From assembly GCA_043228905.1 (NCBI GenBank), contig JBHGNT010000008.1, positions 2,852,001 to 2,916,000 of the forward strand: 64,000 nt of DNA, read 5' to 3'. The position numbers and the translations under genes were made by a program. This document shows positions 45,296 to 58,100 of the stretch, piece by piece. Under the pieces are notes generated by a model. It was not told the DNA's origin, did not search any database, and saw nothing but the letters and a program-made list of their open reading frames with translations. Every line of letters begins with the position of its first letter. Positions within the stretch are counted from its first letter, which is position 1. The stretch comes from Azolla caroliniana. Taxonomy: Eukaryota; Polypodiophyta.

Positions 45296-47115
45296 TGTAC
45301 ATTGCTAGCAAAATATCCCCATCTCATGTCTGCATTGGTCAGTGCAAGGGTGAGAAGTATTTCCGACCCAAAACAATCCACCTATTAGTCCTATTAACAT
45401 ATTAGGAAAGGGCTCAGACATGGGTGTTCTACTGGAGAATCACCGGGGGTAAATGTTAAGTTTATATACACAATGACTCACATCCATGCCAGATGTGGAG
45501 AATCAACAAAAGAGCAACAATTGTACAATGTAAATGTGCAGAATCAACAAAAGAGACATGGGGTACAACAATTTTACAACGTTGTGCATCATGCTTCTTG
45601 TAAAGCAGATGAAAAATTAGCTTTGTTCCATAACATGTTTCACCAGTTTCATATGAATTTAAGATATCATGATGATATTTGGGAGAAAGCAGGAAAACCA
45701 AATATAAAATTAGGTCCAACCATTCTGGTCTCCAATCACATAGTTCAAAATTTCAACAAATTGGCTTTTGGAAGTACTATCATAGAAACAGTAAATACTG
45801 GTTAGAGGGCCAGGATTCAACCATCGAACATATGTTCTCCGTGAGGTAACGGTAATCACCATTAAGTAGAACAAAACTCAGATGAACTTACTGTATTAGC
45901 ACAGCAGACAAATACACATTGATAGCAAAATCTCTCACCTCTTATCTGCATGTTCAGTGGAAGGGTAAGGAGTATTTCCAACCCAAAATAATCCACCTAT
46001 TAGTCCTATAACATATTAGGAAAGGGCTCACATATAGGGGTTCCAATGAACTCATTACGAGGGGGTTAATGTTAAGTGAGTAGTAAAGGAAGGATATGCT
46101 AGATGAGGTTCTCGGTGGAGACGACCATCACAACAATGAAGGGCATTCAGTATTTTCTTTCATCCTGGCATCGAGCTATTTTTCCGCAGAGCCCCCCCTG
46201 CAATATTGTTCCCGCGGTAGAGTTTCACCACCAAGTTAGAGATGGATTGGTGTGGTTCCTCCACGCCTGAGACACCAGAATATCAACCTGTGAACGAGGA
46301 GTACGGTGGAACAGGTAAGGATTGATTGGTTCTTACGTTACAAGGCTACGACCCCGCCCAGTCCGGAAATCGCACCAAAGGGGCGCGCCTTCCAGGTAAG
46401 AAACAATTGCGTGTCTTGCTTCTCCATCCATCCCTTGGACAGACAGAGAAGCAGGACGGATAGTTTGAGCTATTTCTGCACCATTCGATCAACATGAAAA
46501 ACGTTCATTACCCAAAAATATTTTCGAGTATGTTGAAAAAACAAAAAAGTGCTATTGAATCGCCAGAGGATGCTACAAACGCCTATATTCTGCTACAGAT
46601 GTAGATATAGTATTTTCATTTGGTTCCACCACTCGGTCACAACTTAAGACATGAACGGTCACGAATGATTAGGATTTTGATCTTCCTTCGTTCGAAGTTA
46701 ACGATCGTTTTCCATGCATGAATGTGGAGTATAAACAAACGAGCATGGTGTACAACATTTTACATCCTGCTTCTAGTAAAGCAGATGAAAAATTAGCTTG
46801 GTTCCACTAATTTCATATGAATTTAACATATTTCGCCAATATTTGGGAGAAAGCAAGAAAGCCAAATATAAAATCTACAACGCCATGGTATACACAACAG
46901 CCTTCTGCTAATTAGGATCAACCACTCTGGTCCCCAATCACATCTTTCGAAATTTCACAGAAAATGTCGTTTTGGAAGGACTATCCTAGAAACAGTAACT
47001 ACTGGCCATCAAACAACTTATGTTCTCCATGAGGTTACAGTTATCACCTTTAAGTAGAACAAAATCCATATGAACCTACTGTATTAGCACTGCGAACAAA
47101 ATACACATGCAGTGG
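45296..47115. repeat. Locally duplicated non-coding unit of about 615 bp
   Basis: 45296-45911 is one full unit. Its first part recurs at 45913-46085 (CACATTGATAGCAAAAT, then CCACCTATTAGTCCTA and AACATATTAGGAAAGGGCTC). Its second part (about 45540-45925, with AAAGCAGATGAAAAATTAGC and AAGTAGAACAAAA) recurs, more diverged, at about 46720-47110. No coding potential; 46090-46690 between copies is unrelated. Confidence 0.85.
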
Positions 47116-47225
47116 CAGCTAAAAGAGGAAAGAATTTGTGGAGACCTCTGCTCTCTTGACACTGTTGCTGAAATTTGGTTTTCTATATTAAACAGCCATA
47201 TCATCAAATAGATATGTGATGAGCA

Positions 47226-48964
47226 TTAATAAACTCTTGGCTTCCTCATATGATCATGATAAACATCATCTTCGGATCCTGAATCTTCTGATGCATTAAC
47301 ATCCACATCAGCAGTTTTTTCATTTACATCTACATCAGCAGATTTCCCGTCTTCACTCAGAGACGGGGGATGAGGTTTGCTTCTTTTCTCTGTGCGATTC
47401 TGTTTCTTCTTCTGACGCTTCGCCCTTTTTTTCGCAGTGCGATCCTCTGCAGCTTTCAACCTTTCTTCTCTCCGAGCTTGAAACTCGGACTCTTCTTTCC
47501 TCTTCAGATAATCTGCATCCATGCGAGCTAGACGGTCTTGTTCCCTACGCCTCATTTGTCGATACTGATAACACAAATTGCAAGTCTCAGTAAAACATAG
47601 GCTAGAAGTTGCACTTAATCAGACTTTTAAATTCTTGAAGTCTGCTCCACAACAAAAGAAAGAAAAAGTATTAACATCTCTGGGAGAATGCAACAGCCTA
47701 TATGACCCATGACACATGAGAAATACTACAAAGGAAAAGCGAAAGAAAAATGTATTACCATTCTAGTTTCCTAAAAGTCAATGGCTTGAAATATGATCAC
47801 CAATAGCTGACAAGGTTTTGTGCCTGATCATTCGAACTGAAATCATGGCCACCAGAAAATATCCATCACGGGGTGATGCAGTATGGAGCAAAAAGAGTCT
47901 TTTTAATACGTGTGATGAGGATTTTTATCTTATGAAGGTATGCAAAATGGGGTGGTTGTGGTTCCAGCTGGTATTGACTACGTCCACAATCAAGAGCACA
48001 GGCTCTAGCTATTGTAACACCCTAGCTTGTACACCATGAGTGTCCCTGATGCAGTAGAAATATCTCAAAGTTCTCTGCCTACATGGGTCAATGAGTATTG
48101 ACATATCTCTCAAAGTTTTGTCTACTTCTCCTTGTATCAACAAGGAAGATTACTAAGCATATTTTATAATTGTACTCACATTGGTCTACAATGAGGGCAA
48201 CATCCTTCTCTGACGTGAGAACAATATCTTCATCTGATTTCATAATAGACTTGGAAATGACACAAATAATGCTCCTCATTGAATATACAGAAGGAGCACT
48301 TCATGGGTGTGACAAGGAAAATTTCAGCATAGGAACACAAATGTGGCCATAGGCTTCGTGTCATGATGATCATAAATCAATTTAAAGCAAAAAACATAAA
48401 AACATCCTCTACTTCTGTTTCTTCTTCTTCTTCTTTGTGTGAAGATACTGGATTTGTTTTCTAATTCATTCCATGGAGGCGTTTATTTCGCTTTCACCTT
48501 CATGCATTTAAAGTACATCACATCACTTCTTTCTGTTCTGTTGAGTTTTCTCCTTTCTTTTCGTGCTTCAATTCCATGTAGGCATTTTCCTTGCTTCCCT
48601 CTACCGATAGAGGAAGGCCCTTTTGTTTTTCTATGCAGATTTATTTCCACGTCCAAATTTTAAAAAAAAACAAAACAAAGAGACAGAGAAAGAAGAAAAA
48701 GAGAAGGAATACCTGATGGAAGTCACCAGAGCCAGAACCTGCAGAGCTTCCAGACGTATTACTGACGCGAACAGGGACGTGTTCGAGGATCCGACGAAGC
48801 TTCACCTCCAGGTCTTCGTCTTCAGCGGGGGGCCTAGGGGGGGAAAGAGAGCCATCAGGGACGATGGCGAGCTGCAGGTTGTCGGAAGCAGAGGAAGCAG
48901 GCGGGATCTGCACGATCTGTGTGTTTCCATCTGTGTAGGTCTGCGAGGTCGTGTAGCGAGGCAT
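47226..48964 (-). CDS. PRKRIP1: PRKRIP1-like spliceosome-associated protein, 196 aa
   Basis: Homologue of PRKR-interacting protein 1, which in animals is a component of catalytic-stage spliceosomes. Two coding exons on the minus strand: 48964-48713 (84 codons) and 47564-47226 (112 codons plus stop), joined in phase 0 by a GT-AG intron of 1148 bp. The family core spans the junction: KLRRILEHVPVRV and NTSGSSAGSGSGDFHQ in exon 1, then YRQMRRREQDRLARMD in exon 2. A long basic helix rich in Arg, Lys and Glu follows (REERLKAAEDRTAKKRAKRQ), then an acidic tail (SEDSGSEDDVY). Length is close to the human protein. The start at 48964 lies only about 30 bp from a CT run, and a T-rich array and LINE occupy the usual promoter space. 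Coding sequence shows no defect. Confidence 0.93.
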
Positions 48965-48982
48965 GGAATGGAGATCGACAGG

Positions 48983-48987
<5 letters not shown>

Positions 48988-49022
<35 letters not shown>

Positions 49023-49345
49023 AGACAGAAATCTCGTTACTCTGTTTCTCCTCTGCTTCCTGCTTCTGTGGCTTGCTTTTTTCTGCTTTTTGCTTTTCTC
49101 TGCTTTTTCCTCTTACTCTCTTCTTCTTCTTCTTCTTCTTCTTTTTTGGCTTGCTTTTTCCTGCTTTTTGCTTTTCTCTGCTTTTTCCTCTTACTCTCTT
49201 CTTCTTCTTCTTCTTCTTCTTCTTTTTTGTTCTCGGTTTTGGCTTTTGCTTTTCTCTGCTTTTTCCTCTTACTCTCTTCTTCTTCTTCTTCTTCTTCTTC
49301 TTTTTTGTTCTCGGTTTTGGCTTTTGCTTTTCTCTGCTTTTCCCC
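48988..49345. repeat. CT run and T-rich tandem array upstream of PRKRIP1-like gene
   Basis: A CT run (48988-49020) is followed by three full units and a part unit of about 70-80 bp, each with GCTTTTCTCTGCTTTTTCC, TCTTACTCTC, a CTT run and a T run. Later units add GTTCTCGGTTTTGGCTTTTG. The open frames through it, on both strands, are repeat artefacts. Confidence 0.92.
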
Positions 49346-49380
49346 CTTTTCTTCTTATTCTCTCTAGTCAACCAAGCCAC

Positions 49381-52207
49381 CACACCATAATACATTTCAC
49401 GCATGAGCTCGCTGACATCTACTCTGGACATGTTCAAGCCCATCTCTCCTCTTTTGATTCTTCCATGCCTTTAGAGAACCTCACTACAAAATTCACACAC
49501 ATCCTCCACTCAGCAGCAATTAGTAGCTTCCCATACACGAAACACTCCAATCACAGTAGAATAGGGTCTATGCCACAAAACAAGTGGTATGATGACGATT
49601 GTAGAGAGTTGTATAGACAACTTAAAGTGTCGTGACTTAGTGGTACTATTTTCTCAGTACAAGCTCGCAAAGAGATGCGCAAGATGACACGTCGTAAAAG
49701 ACGAGCTTGGGAAGCATCTCAATATTGGGAACTCTACCATATGCTCATGAGTAAGGACTGCGCCCTTGCATGGAAGAGATTACGGGAACTGAAACCACAA
49801 ACACCCATTGAGGATCCCAATATTTGGCACACATATATCGAGAGACTCTACCATGTCCCCAACCAACCACCCATTCCAATGCCTTCCACACCTCGACCTA
49901 CCATGGGGACACTTTTCACGACCTCTAGGGTCACGAAGGTCATAAAAAAACTACAACATAGGAAATCCATGAACCACACAGGATTGCGAGCCGAGCACAT
50001 CATATATGCTCGAGAGTGCCTAGCCCCCTTTCTCACTCTAATCTTCAATTGCGCCCTCGCTGAGGGTTTTCCACCACAATGGGCCATGAACACAATGGCC
50101 CCTATACATAAAGGGGACCCAAATACATATAAGACCATTATGATAGGTCATACGCTCGCTAAACTATATGGTGCAATAATGGAAGCGGAGCTCAGCGATT
50201 ATATGGAAACATTAAGTCTTCGAGCACCTGAGCAGGCTGGCTTTAGACGAGCATTCTCCACCATTGACCATATCTTCACACTTAGGTGCTTAATTGACCA
50301 GACGAAGGCTTGTAAGAAGAAACTATATTGTTGCTTTGTGAACTTTCGCAAAGCCTTTGACACAGTTCCTAGGGTGAGGTTGTTTGATAGACTTAAGAGC
50401 TTGGAGATACCAAATGACATGATCTGGGCCATTTATGCCCTATATGAGCAAGTCTCTAGGTGCGTACGATGCCCAGGTGGCCTATCCGATTGTTTCACTA
50501 GCACCATTGGTGTGAAACAAGGTTGCCCCCTATCACCAACTCTTTTTGGGATCTACATTTATGAGATCACGGAATTTATTGCTCGTAAGGGAGGCAAGGG
50601 AGTAGCTATTGGGGATACACAAGTTAGCCTCTTACTTTACGCAAACGACATTGTCTTGCTCTCGGAGTCAGAACACGACCTACAAAAGCATCTTAATGCC
50701 CTAGATGACTTTTGTACACAACGAGGACTGGTAGTCAATCAAGTGAAAACTAAAGTCCTTATCTTTCATACATCGTCTCGAGTTAGGAGTAAATGTCACC
50801 TAACCCTCTCTCATAAATAGTTGAGGTAGTTGGATCATATGTATACTTGGGAGTCACTTTTAGTGCTCGCTCAGGTAAATTCTCGATGGCCCAGGCAGCC
50901 AAAGATAGGCTAACAAGATGGTATGCATCCCTCTCACTCTTAGAGAGACAATGCCACCAAGCATACTTTCAAGAGCCACGGACCAAGGGATGACTCTTTG
51001 ACTCATTAGTGACCCCTTCCCTCATGTATGCATCAGTAGTATGGGCTCCGGGTCTACCATCTTTCATGTGGACGCAATTAGAGAGACCTTTGGTGACGAT
51101 GTTATCACGTCAACTCCGAAGCAAATCGACAGTACCACATGACATTATTAGAGCAAAGTTCAGTCTACCCTTGATGTTAGTAGAAGCACTCTTTCAAGTG
51201 GTAGTTTTAATTCATCGGATACATAGCCAACCACAAGATAGGATATCTTGTCGAGCCTTTGAGGCATCCCGATCCCTACATGCGTCTAGAGACACTAGCT
51301 TTTGGTATAGCATTGTGGTGAGTTGGTTACTTGCAAATGGCATAGATATTAATAACCTACCCCCCCCTTAAGTACAACCATGGGACTGATCAAACTCTCT
51401 CTCATGAAGATATTAATAAAGTGATATGCCAAGAAATATGGCAAATTTACACTCAATATAAATGGATCACCCCACGAGAGCCACTCACTCCCATCTAAAA
51501 TGTTGTATTATAAGGAAAACTTCTTGGACTTCTCTAAGTTAGGTTTTATTACACAACCAAGATATCTAGATACATTCTTATCAAATGCACTAAGGGTGGC
51601 CATTGGACAACTTAGGATATCATCTCACCAACTTGAGATTGAGAATGGTTGGGCTAATAGAGTCCCTAGAGAGGAAAGACTATGTAGGTTATGCCACATA
51701 GAGATAGAGGATGAGCATCATTTCACATGCAAGTGCCTAACTTATGCCGAGATACGGGCAGAATACCAAGACATATTAGGACCCTCTCCCACCCTCTCCA
51801 AACTATTAGATACCCCGAGTGTAAAGAGACTAGGTAGGTATATTTTAGAGCTAAAACAACATAGGGAGAATAAATTACAAAGTGTTAACCATAACCCTTT
51901 TACTATTCATCAACATGTAACTAGTGTAAATTTTTAGGAACAAGGGGAGACGATGAATGTGGATACACTTACGCCGCTCGGCCTCTCACTTGAGGAAGCA
52001 GAAATGCAAAGAACAACTAAACGCCCTCGGATGTTGGGCTTCAAAACAAGTCGGCGTGGAGTAGAAAAGATTAAGAAGATAAGGGAACGTGAGTTGCGTC
52101 AACTAGAAGCTATGGTTGGGGTACCTTTTACATTGACATCACGGGCCACATCCACATCGCAACCCTTTGACCTCCCACTTCTCTTCGAGAGACTTGGATG
52201 GAAATGA
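49381..52207 (+). pseudogene. LINE reverse transcriptase with C-terminal zinc knuckle, broken
   Basis: The frame runs from about 49381 through a TGA at 49633 (fits CGA) to TAG 50818. RT motifs: GLRAEHIIYA, PIHKGDPNTYKTIMI, EQAGFRRAFSTIDHI, CFVNFRKAFDTVPR (motif A), GVKQGCPLSPTLFGIYI (motif B) and LYANDIVLLSE (motif C). Both motif A and motif C have Asn where a catalytic Asp is expected. Frame changes follow near 50820, near a C8 run at 51358-51366 and at about 51497. A TGA lies near 50991 and a TAG at 51935. Past the RT are a CCHC-type knuckle (CRLCHIEIEDEHHFTCKC, 51690-51735) and a basic, Arg-rich end (51953-52207). It cannot make an active enzyme. Confidence 0.9.
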
Positions 52208-52335
52208 AATTAGGCCTAGTATAACATTTTCATTGTAGAACATGATTTTTATATAGAAGATGTTTATTATTTTACTAGAACTATTTAGCTTTAAGTCTAT
52301 TTTATCTTATTTTTATTTATTTTTTACTCTCGATG

Positions 52336-52394
52336 AATGGGTAAGTATCCCATTTTTTGTTGTAAACCATTTGTCTCATGGGCCAATTTTGGCC
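52336..52394 (+). other. Two conserved palindromes in the LINE 3' end
   Basis: AATGGG-TAAGTAT-CCCATT (52336-52354) can form a 6-bp hairpin, and GGCCAATTTTGGCC (52381-52394) is a near-perfect palindrome. Both recur in the copy at 63820-63876 with changes only in loop or centre. They may be recognition hairpins for the LINE RT. Confidence 0.6.
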
Positions 52395-52435
52395 TTAGAA
52401 GACGTTAATATTTCTTTCTTTCTTTCTCTTTTTTT

Positions 52436-52550
52436 TTGGGTTCTTGCTTTTTTGGCTTTTGTTTTTTGCTTTTGTCTTGTTTTTTTTTTGTTCTTGGTTT
52501 TGGCTTTTGCTTTTCTCTGCTTTTTCCCTTTTTCTTTTTTTCTTTTTTCC
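52436..52550. repeat. T-rich array, right part beyond the LINE
   Basis: Contains GTTCTTGGTTTTGGCTTTTG and GCTTTTCTCTGCTTTTTCCC, the same words as the array at 49229-49345. The array thus flanks the LINE on both sides, either as insertion target or as long target duplication. Confidence 0.75.
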
Positions 52551-55166
52551 AAATAAGAATATATAGTTAAAATTCTGCTTTTTTTCTTCTTGTGGAGCTG
52601 CTTTGAAACAAAGTTTTCAATAACGGTTAAGCAAAGTTATGGTTATAGACTTTTGAATCCAACTAACTACTTGGACTCACGCCTTGAGAGTCCTTTCTTA
52701 TTCTTTTGGATTGACTTTTGATATGCTAATGTTATATGGGTCTCATCCCTGTTATATAGCCAACAACCATTGTGCTAAAATAAACATGTTATGCATATTC
52801 TTCCGAGTGACGAAAGCTCTTAAGTTAGTTTGTTTAGGTTTCATAATCTATAGGTAACCATTGACACCTTTTTTCTAATTCATTGTGCCTGCTTTTCAAA
52901 AGGCAGTTCTATGATTTTCATGGTTAATTCAATTTTATGGTTAATTATGGTTAATTTCAACTAAAGTAATGATTTCGTACATTTGTAACACGGTCCTCAA
53001 CAAATTTAACTTTGAATCCAATAACTTGTTACCTAGGTTTGAATCTCAATGAGACCTTTTATTTGTTTACAATACTCTACTCAAACCACAACAATATTGT
53101 AAGTTAGGAGTCAGGACCAATGATCCATTTAAAGACTTGTTTAAGCAAGATTGTTGGTTTCACTAGTGCACTAGTCAATATAACGAGAACATTGAATCTA
53201 ACATCTTTTATTGAGATGCACGAAAGACATGTTTATTACACCCTTATTTTATGGGGGTCTCAAAATGCACACAAAACATGGTTGACAGAAATCGGGACAC
53301 AAAAGATTATCTATATCATATAAAGAGAGACAAGCTTACAACAGTCCCAAATTGGGACAAACCAAAAACGAAGGTCAGGACGAATCAGGACTCAACCAAG
53401 ACGAGTTGGGACAACCTCCCAAAAGATGTGGTGGGACTAGAGCACTTCCAAAGCTTACAAGAGGAGAGAGTAGAACTCAGAGATCGAGAATGATCAAATA
53501 GTCATTGGGCTAGTCGTTGGTACTAGGTTGTCCTAACCCAAGGTGGCGACTTCTTTGGGACTGGGATTGGGCCCCTTGGCGAGTTCCAATTTAAATTGGG
53601 ACTATATCTCAATTGGGACAACCTAGGGACACAACACATGGTTCTCTTATTTATTTGCATTACCTTCGTAGTGTTATCGTTTCCTTTTCTCGTATTTAAA
53701 ATTTATCCTTCCTCATTTATTTATCATAAATTAGCCTTCCCATTCGAACTTAAGGCTATGTCCATGACAAGACTCATTGTTGTTGTGCTGAACTACTGTG
53801 TAGAAGGGTAACATAGCTCGCAAGAACCATCGATGCTCAATAGCAATAAAGTGTGCATTATAGTACGTATTGTACACAGCATGACTGAAAAGGGTACACA
53901 TAGCAGCTAATGGAGGGTGGGAAATGGTAATTTAAAAAGGAATACTCATCGTCATCATTTTGGCCAGAATACTCACATAAGAAAGATAGAAAGAAAAGAA
54001 TAATCAATATAGCTCTCCATATAAATTCTCACCTATAATCATCCATATGATACATAATTTTGTAATTTAGTTGGTGAGTTTTCAAATGCTACTACTTCTA
54101 CACAATGGTCATGAATCTCTCTCTCTCACTCACACACACACCTCTCTTGCACACAAAAATAAAATAAAAATACACACTAGTATATATATATATATATATT
54201 TGAGTGGCGTCTATACTTGTCTTTTTTTATCATCAGTAACACCCACCCACATGTATTATCCAAACAAACAAAAACATCAATGTATAGCAGCATGCCACTG
54301 TTAGAACATCACAAGGTGTGTTATTTGCATCAACATAAGAACAACCCTTCAAACTATTGATATTGCCTTTACCATTGGCATTCTCATTTACAATGCTTGT
54401 GTCCTTTTCAGTTTAAAGGTTCCTCAATATAAAACAGCATGGTCATGAAAATTAAGTCCAGAACTCCTTTTAATGCCTACTGTCTAGTTACACTGCATAT
54501 TCAATGAACCTCTATTTCCTAAACAAAGGAAAATCTCCGAACATGTGCCCTCATTCATTTTCTGACGGAAATGTCATGCACAAATCATAAAACTCGGTCA
54601 ATTAGAGTACGTGCATAGTACCACAGGTCATTCAAAGTTGTGTTGGCAATCAGTTTTTTGTGTAAATGCCAAAAAAGAGATTTAATAAGTTGGGACTTAA
54701 AAGGAGAGCATCAAATAATTCAAGATATGACTGCCCAAACAAATTACAGCCTCGATTTCATTTGCATTCCATTCATGATACATGAAAATATTACAACTAT
54801 ACCAAAGTTGAGAATAATATGATCCGCAAAAAATACCTTCTTTGGGGTATTTATCTAATAGATCATAGGGATATTATTGTCACTCTCTGTGAGCTTCTTT
54901 GCACTCAAAGTGATCAATTGAAGTTAAAGAGAAAAATGGTGTGCAGGTCACCTAGGCCATCATCAATCCAACCTTTGAATGCCCAGCACTTCAGCATCGT
55001 GTGGAGTGTTCCTTTCTCATTTGATATGAGACGGGAGATAATAGTAACAGTACAGCACTGCGTTTGTCTGATCAATTTTTTACAACTACAATCAGGTGGC
55101 ATAGCTTTCGTCGCCACGAGGTAGAATTGGATAAAACCAGAAGAATTCCCAACTTATTTCATATGC
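52551..55166. other. Intergenic spacer between LINE and carrier gene
   Basis: No gene recognised. 53280-53640 has many GGGAC words (TTGGGACAA, CGGGACAC) on one strand, possibly old subrepeats. A TA run lies at 54181-54200. Confidence 0.5.
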
Positions 55167-58100
55167 CTATGTGACTACAGTATCAATGGATGATGCATTT
55201 CTCTCGATGCCAAGATTTGCATCACGATCCATTCCAGGTTTAACATATACATTGCGCAACCCTTGCCATATCATAAATGTGAACGCTGATGCTGGTAAGT
55301 ACCACATGACTCGAGGCAAGCTTCCCTTCCAAAACCCAGAAAACCCTTCATTCTCCCATATGTTTCCCATGGCATCTCGCCATCCTTTATATCTGTGATA
55401 TTAATTACAATTTCAGCAAATTTGGAAGTTGCTGCTCTCAGCTAAATCCATCCACAAAAGCTCCCAAAACAAAAGCATGCTAATAGAGAATTATGCTATT
55501 GTAAACCTCCATCATGCCTCAGTATATCCCTTTGATGTATCTATTATAGTTGCTAATGATTGAAGTGGCAGTTTTAGGGATACTCAGTCACAGTCTATAT
55601 TTTACACCAAAATAAACAGAGACAATAGAAGAATGCAAAGAGTCTCAAGATGGCTCCTACTAAACGTTCTTGACACTTCTATGAATTTCAACTTCATCAT
55701 AAATTATTGCCAGCATATAAAGAAAATCTAGTATATATAGAGACATCAAATCAGACTTGAATGTGGATAAGAAGTTTTACCGCTTAACTGATCCTTGCAC
55801 TTGAAGCCTTGTTTTGATAACATCCAAGGGTGTTGTCAGAAAAGCAGAGACCCCTGTAAAACTCCAAATTAATCCATTAGATGTGGATGTGTGCTAAGAA
55901 CAAACATCTGAAGCAGTAGAAGTCAATAGAAAGAATATGAATTTAAATCTCATTATTTTTCCATGCATTTATATTTTAGACAGTTCTATGAGAAATTTGT
56001 ACTTATGTTTAAGAAACTATAGAGAAAGAAATTAAAATAAAATGAAGGACGACACTTTTTAGATATTATTCATTATCCACTCCTGCCATATAGTATACCT
56101 CCTGCAGCACCTCCAATAACTAAGTCCTCAAAACCAGTTATCGCAAACTCTCTTGCATTGGTAGGGTCCTTTCCTGACTTAACAATCTGTGCCAATCCCT
56201 CATATAGCATTATCTGGAAAAAGGAACACATTAAATGATAAATATAAACCGCATATTCAATCATTATATTACACTTGAGACAATGATAAGCTTTGTAATG
56301 TACTTCAAATTTATTACTATAAATATCCCTCAACTATAACTCTCACTTAGATTATCACCCAGATGATCTCCATGCATGAATGCCATACATAAGTGTCTAT
56401 GCTACCACGTTTTTCAAATAACTCTAGAGGCCATATTGCAGAAAGTAACTTATCATTTAAAGATGATCTCTCTTTAATATTTTGATATATCACACAACAT
56501 CTTTCTGAACTGTTAGTATCTTACCATTAAACCAGCAAACGGAACATCCCTCCCAATTGTTGATGCGAACCTGCATATCAACATCCAGTGAAATGCATCA
56601 AGAAAATACTGCATTTCATTGGATTAATTAAATATCATTGTAAGAACTGTTCTGTTAAACCCTGTTACCCTAAATGAAACTAGTGGGAGTGTGAGTTTGA
56701 TTGTTGGGGGGTCAAAGACCCCAAGGGCTCTTCTCTAGAGCTTTCTAGAGATAATTTACTTGTAAAATCATTATACTTAAATCTTTTGGCCGTTGAGTCA
56801 ATTTGACATTTTTTAACTGTTCACACTGTCCAAGTGGCCAAAGAGCCCACTTTAATAAAATGATACCAGCTTGCCTATGCCATCTCTCTCACTCACCCAC
56901 CTACACCTGGATTGTCTAGGCTCACCAACTCCATTCAGATGGTATCAGATCCTTTAGATATCCTCACGTGTACAAGGTTTTAGAGAGTATACTAATTTTA
57001 AGGACTGAATTAACTCCGAATCTAGCGCACATTTAAGTTTATCCAAGAGAATCTATTAGAAACTGCTGGAGGTCCTCATAACAGACATGCCTACTAAATC
57101 CATGGGGGCTGCTTTGTAATGTATTTCTTTATTGAGGATTGTTCAACGACAATTCAGGCTTATTTGCTGAAAAGCAAAGATGAAGCCTTTGCTGCATTTA
57201 AGTTTTTTCATGCATTTGTGACCACCAAAGAGGTAGAGAGCGAAAATGCCTATGTAGAAACAATGAGGTTGAGTTATAAGGTATAAAGAGGGAGGTAACA
57301 GCATCATACAACCCCTCTTCTAATGGCTTGTCTGAGCCATAATAGGATACCATTAGAGAGGGTGAGATGCATGCTGTCCTTGACTAACTTCCTCATAGCT
57401 TTTATGGAAATAAGACCACAATACAAACATGCAGTCTCATATGACCATCTACACATTTGTGACTGTGATGCATTTGCGCACATTAGAGATGAGGTTAGGA
57501 ATAGACTTGACGCAAAGCCCATTAAGGGCATCTTCGGTAGGTATGGATGAAATGGGATATAGAATATGGCTACCTGAGCCAAAAAAGGTTGTACACTGCC
57601 AGGATATTGTCTTTACTCAGGCTAAGCTGCTAAAAAATTGTTGTGCCTCCTAACAAACATAAAAATAAGGCACGTGGAAATCATAAGCAGCCAATAAATA
57701 ATGCTGAAAATAGGGCTGGTGAATGATAGAAAGCAACTAACGTTGGACGTTTTTGTGATATTTCTAGATGTACATCCCATGCCTGATAATGTAGATCATT
57801 GGGTAAGAAGGTCTACAAGATTAAGGAGGAGGCTACATCATGTCGGCAACTTGCAATGTAAGAAGAATAAAAGCTTTGGAGGAAAATGATACTTAGGACT
57901 TGGTTGATTTGCCCAAGGGTAAGAATATCATTCCTATTAGGTGGATCTATAAAATAAAAATGTGGATGTAAAACCCAAGTACAAAACAAGCCTGGTTGCA
58001 TGAGGCTATGCACAAGTAAAAAGGGTTGATTTTCAAGAGGTATTCTCCCCTATTGTCAAAATGACCACCTTCTGGCTTTGTTTGCTCCCACTGCAGCTGT

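Larger units (their letters stand above)
49346..52425 (+). mobile_element. 5'-truncated non-LTR retrotransposon (LINE)
   Basis: Plus-strand LINE without endonuclease. It begins shortly before the linker to RT and ends in a 3' UTR with a (TTTC)n tail near 52410-52425. It interrupts the T-rich array, since array-type sequence resumes at 52440-52545. A second copy of its 3' end lies at 63797-63906. Confidence 0.88.

Noticed and set aside
48802-49443. 213-codon Lys/Arg-rich minus-strand ORF and its plus-strand partners
   Set aside because: Translation of the T-rich tandem array and CT run; no domain.
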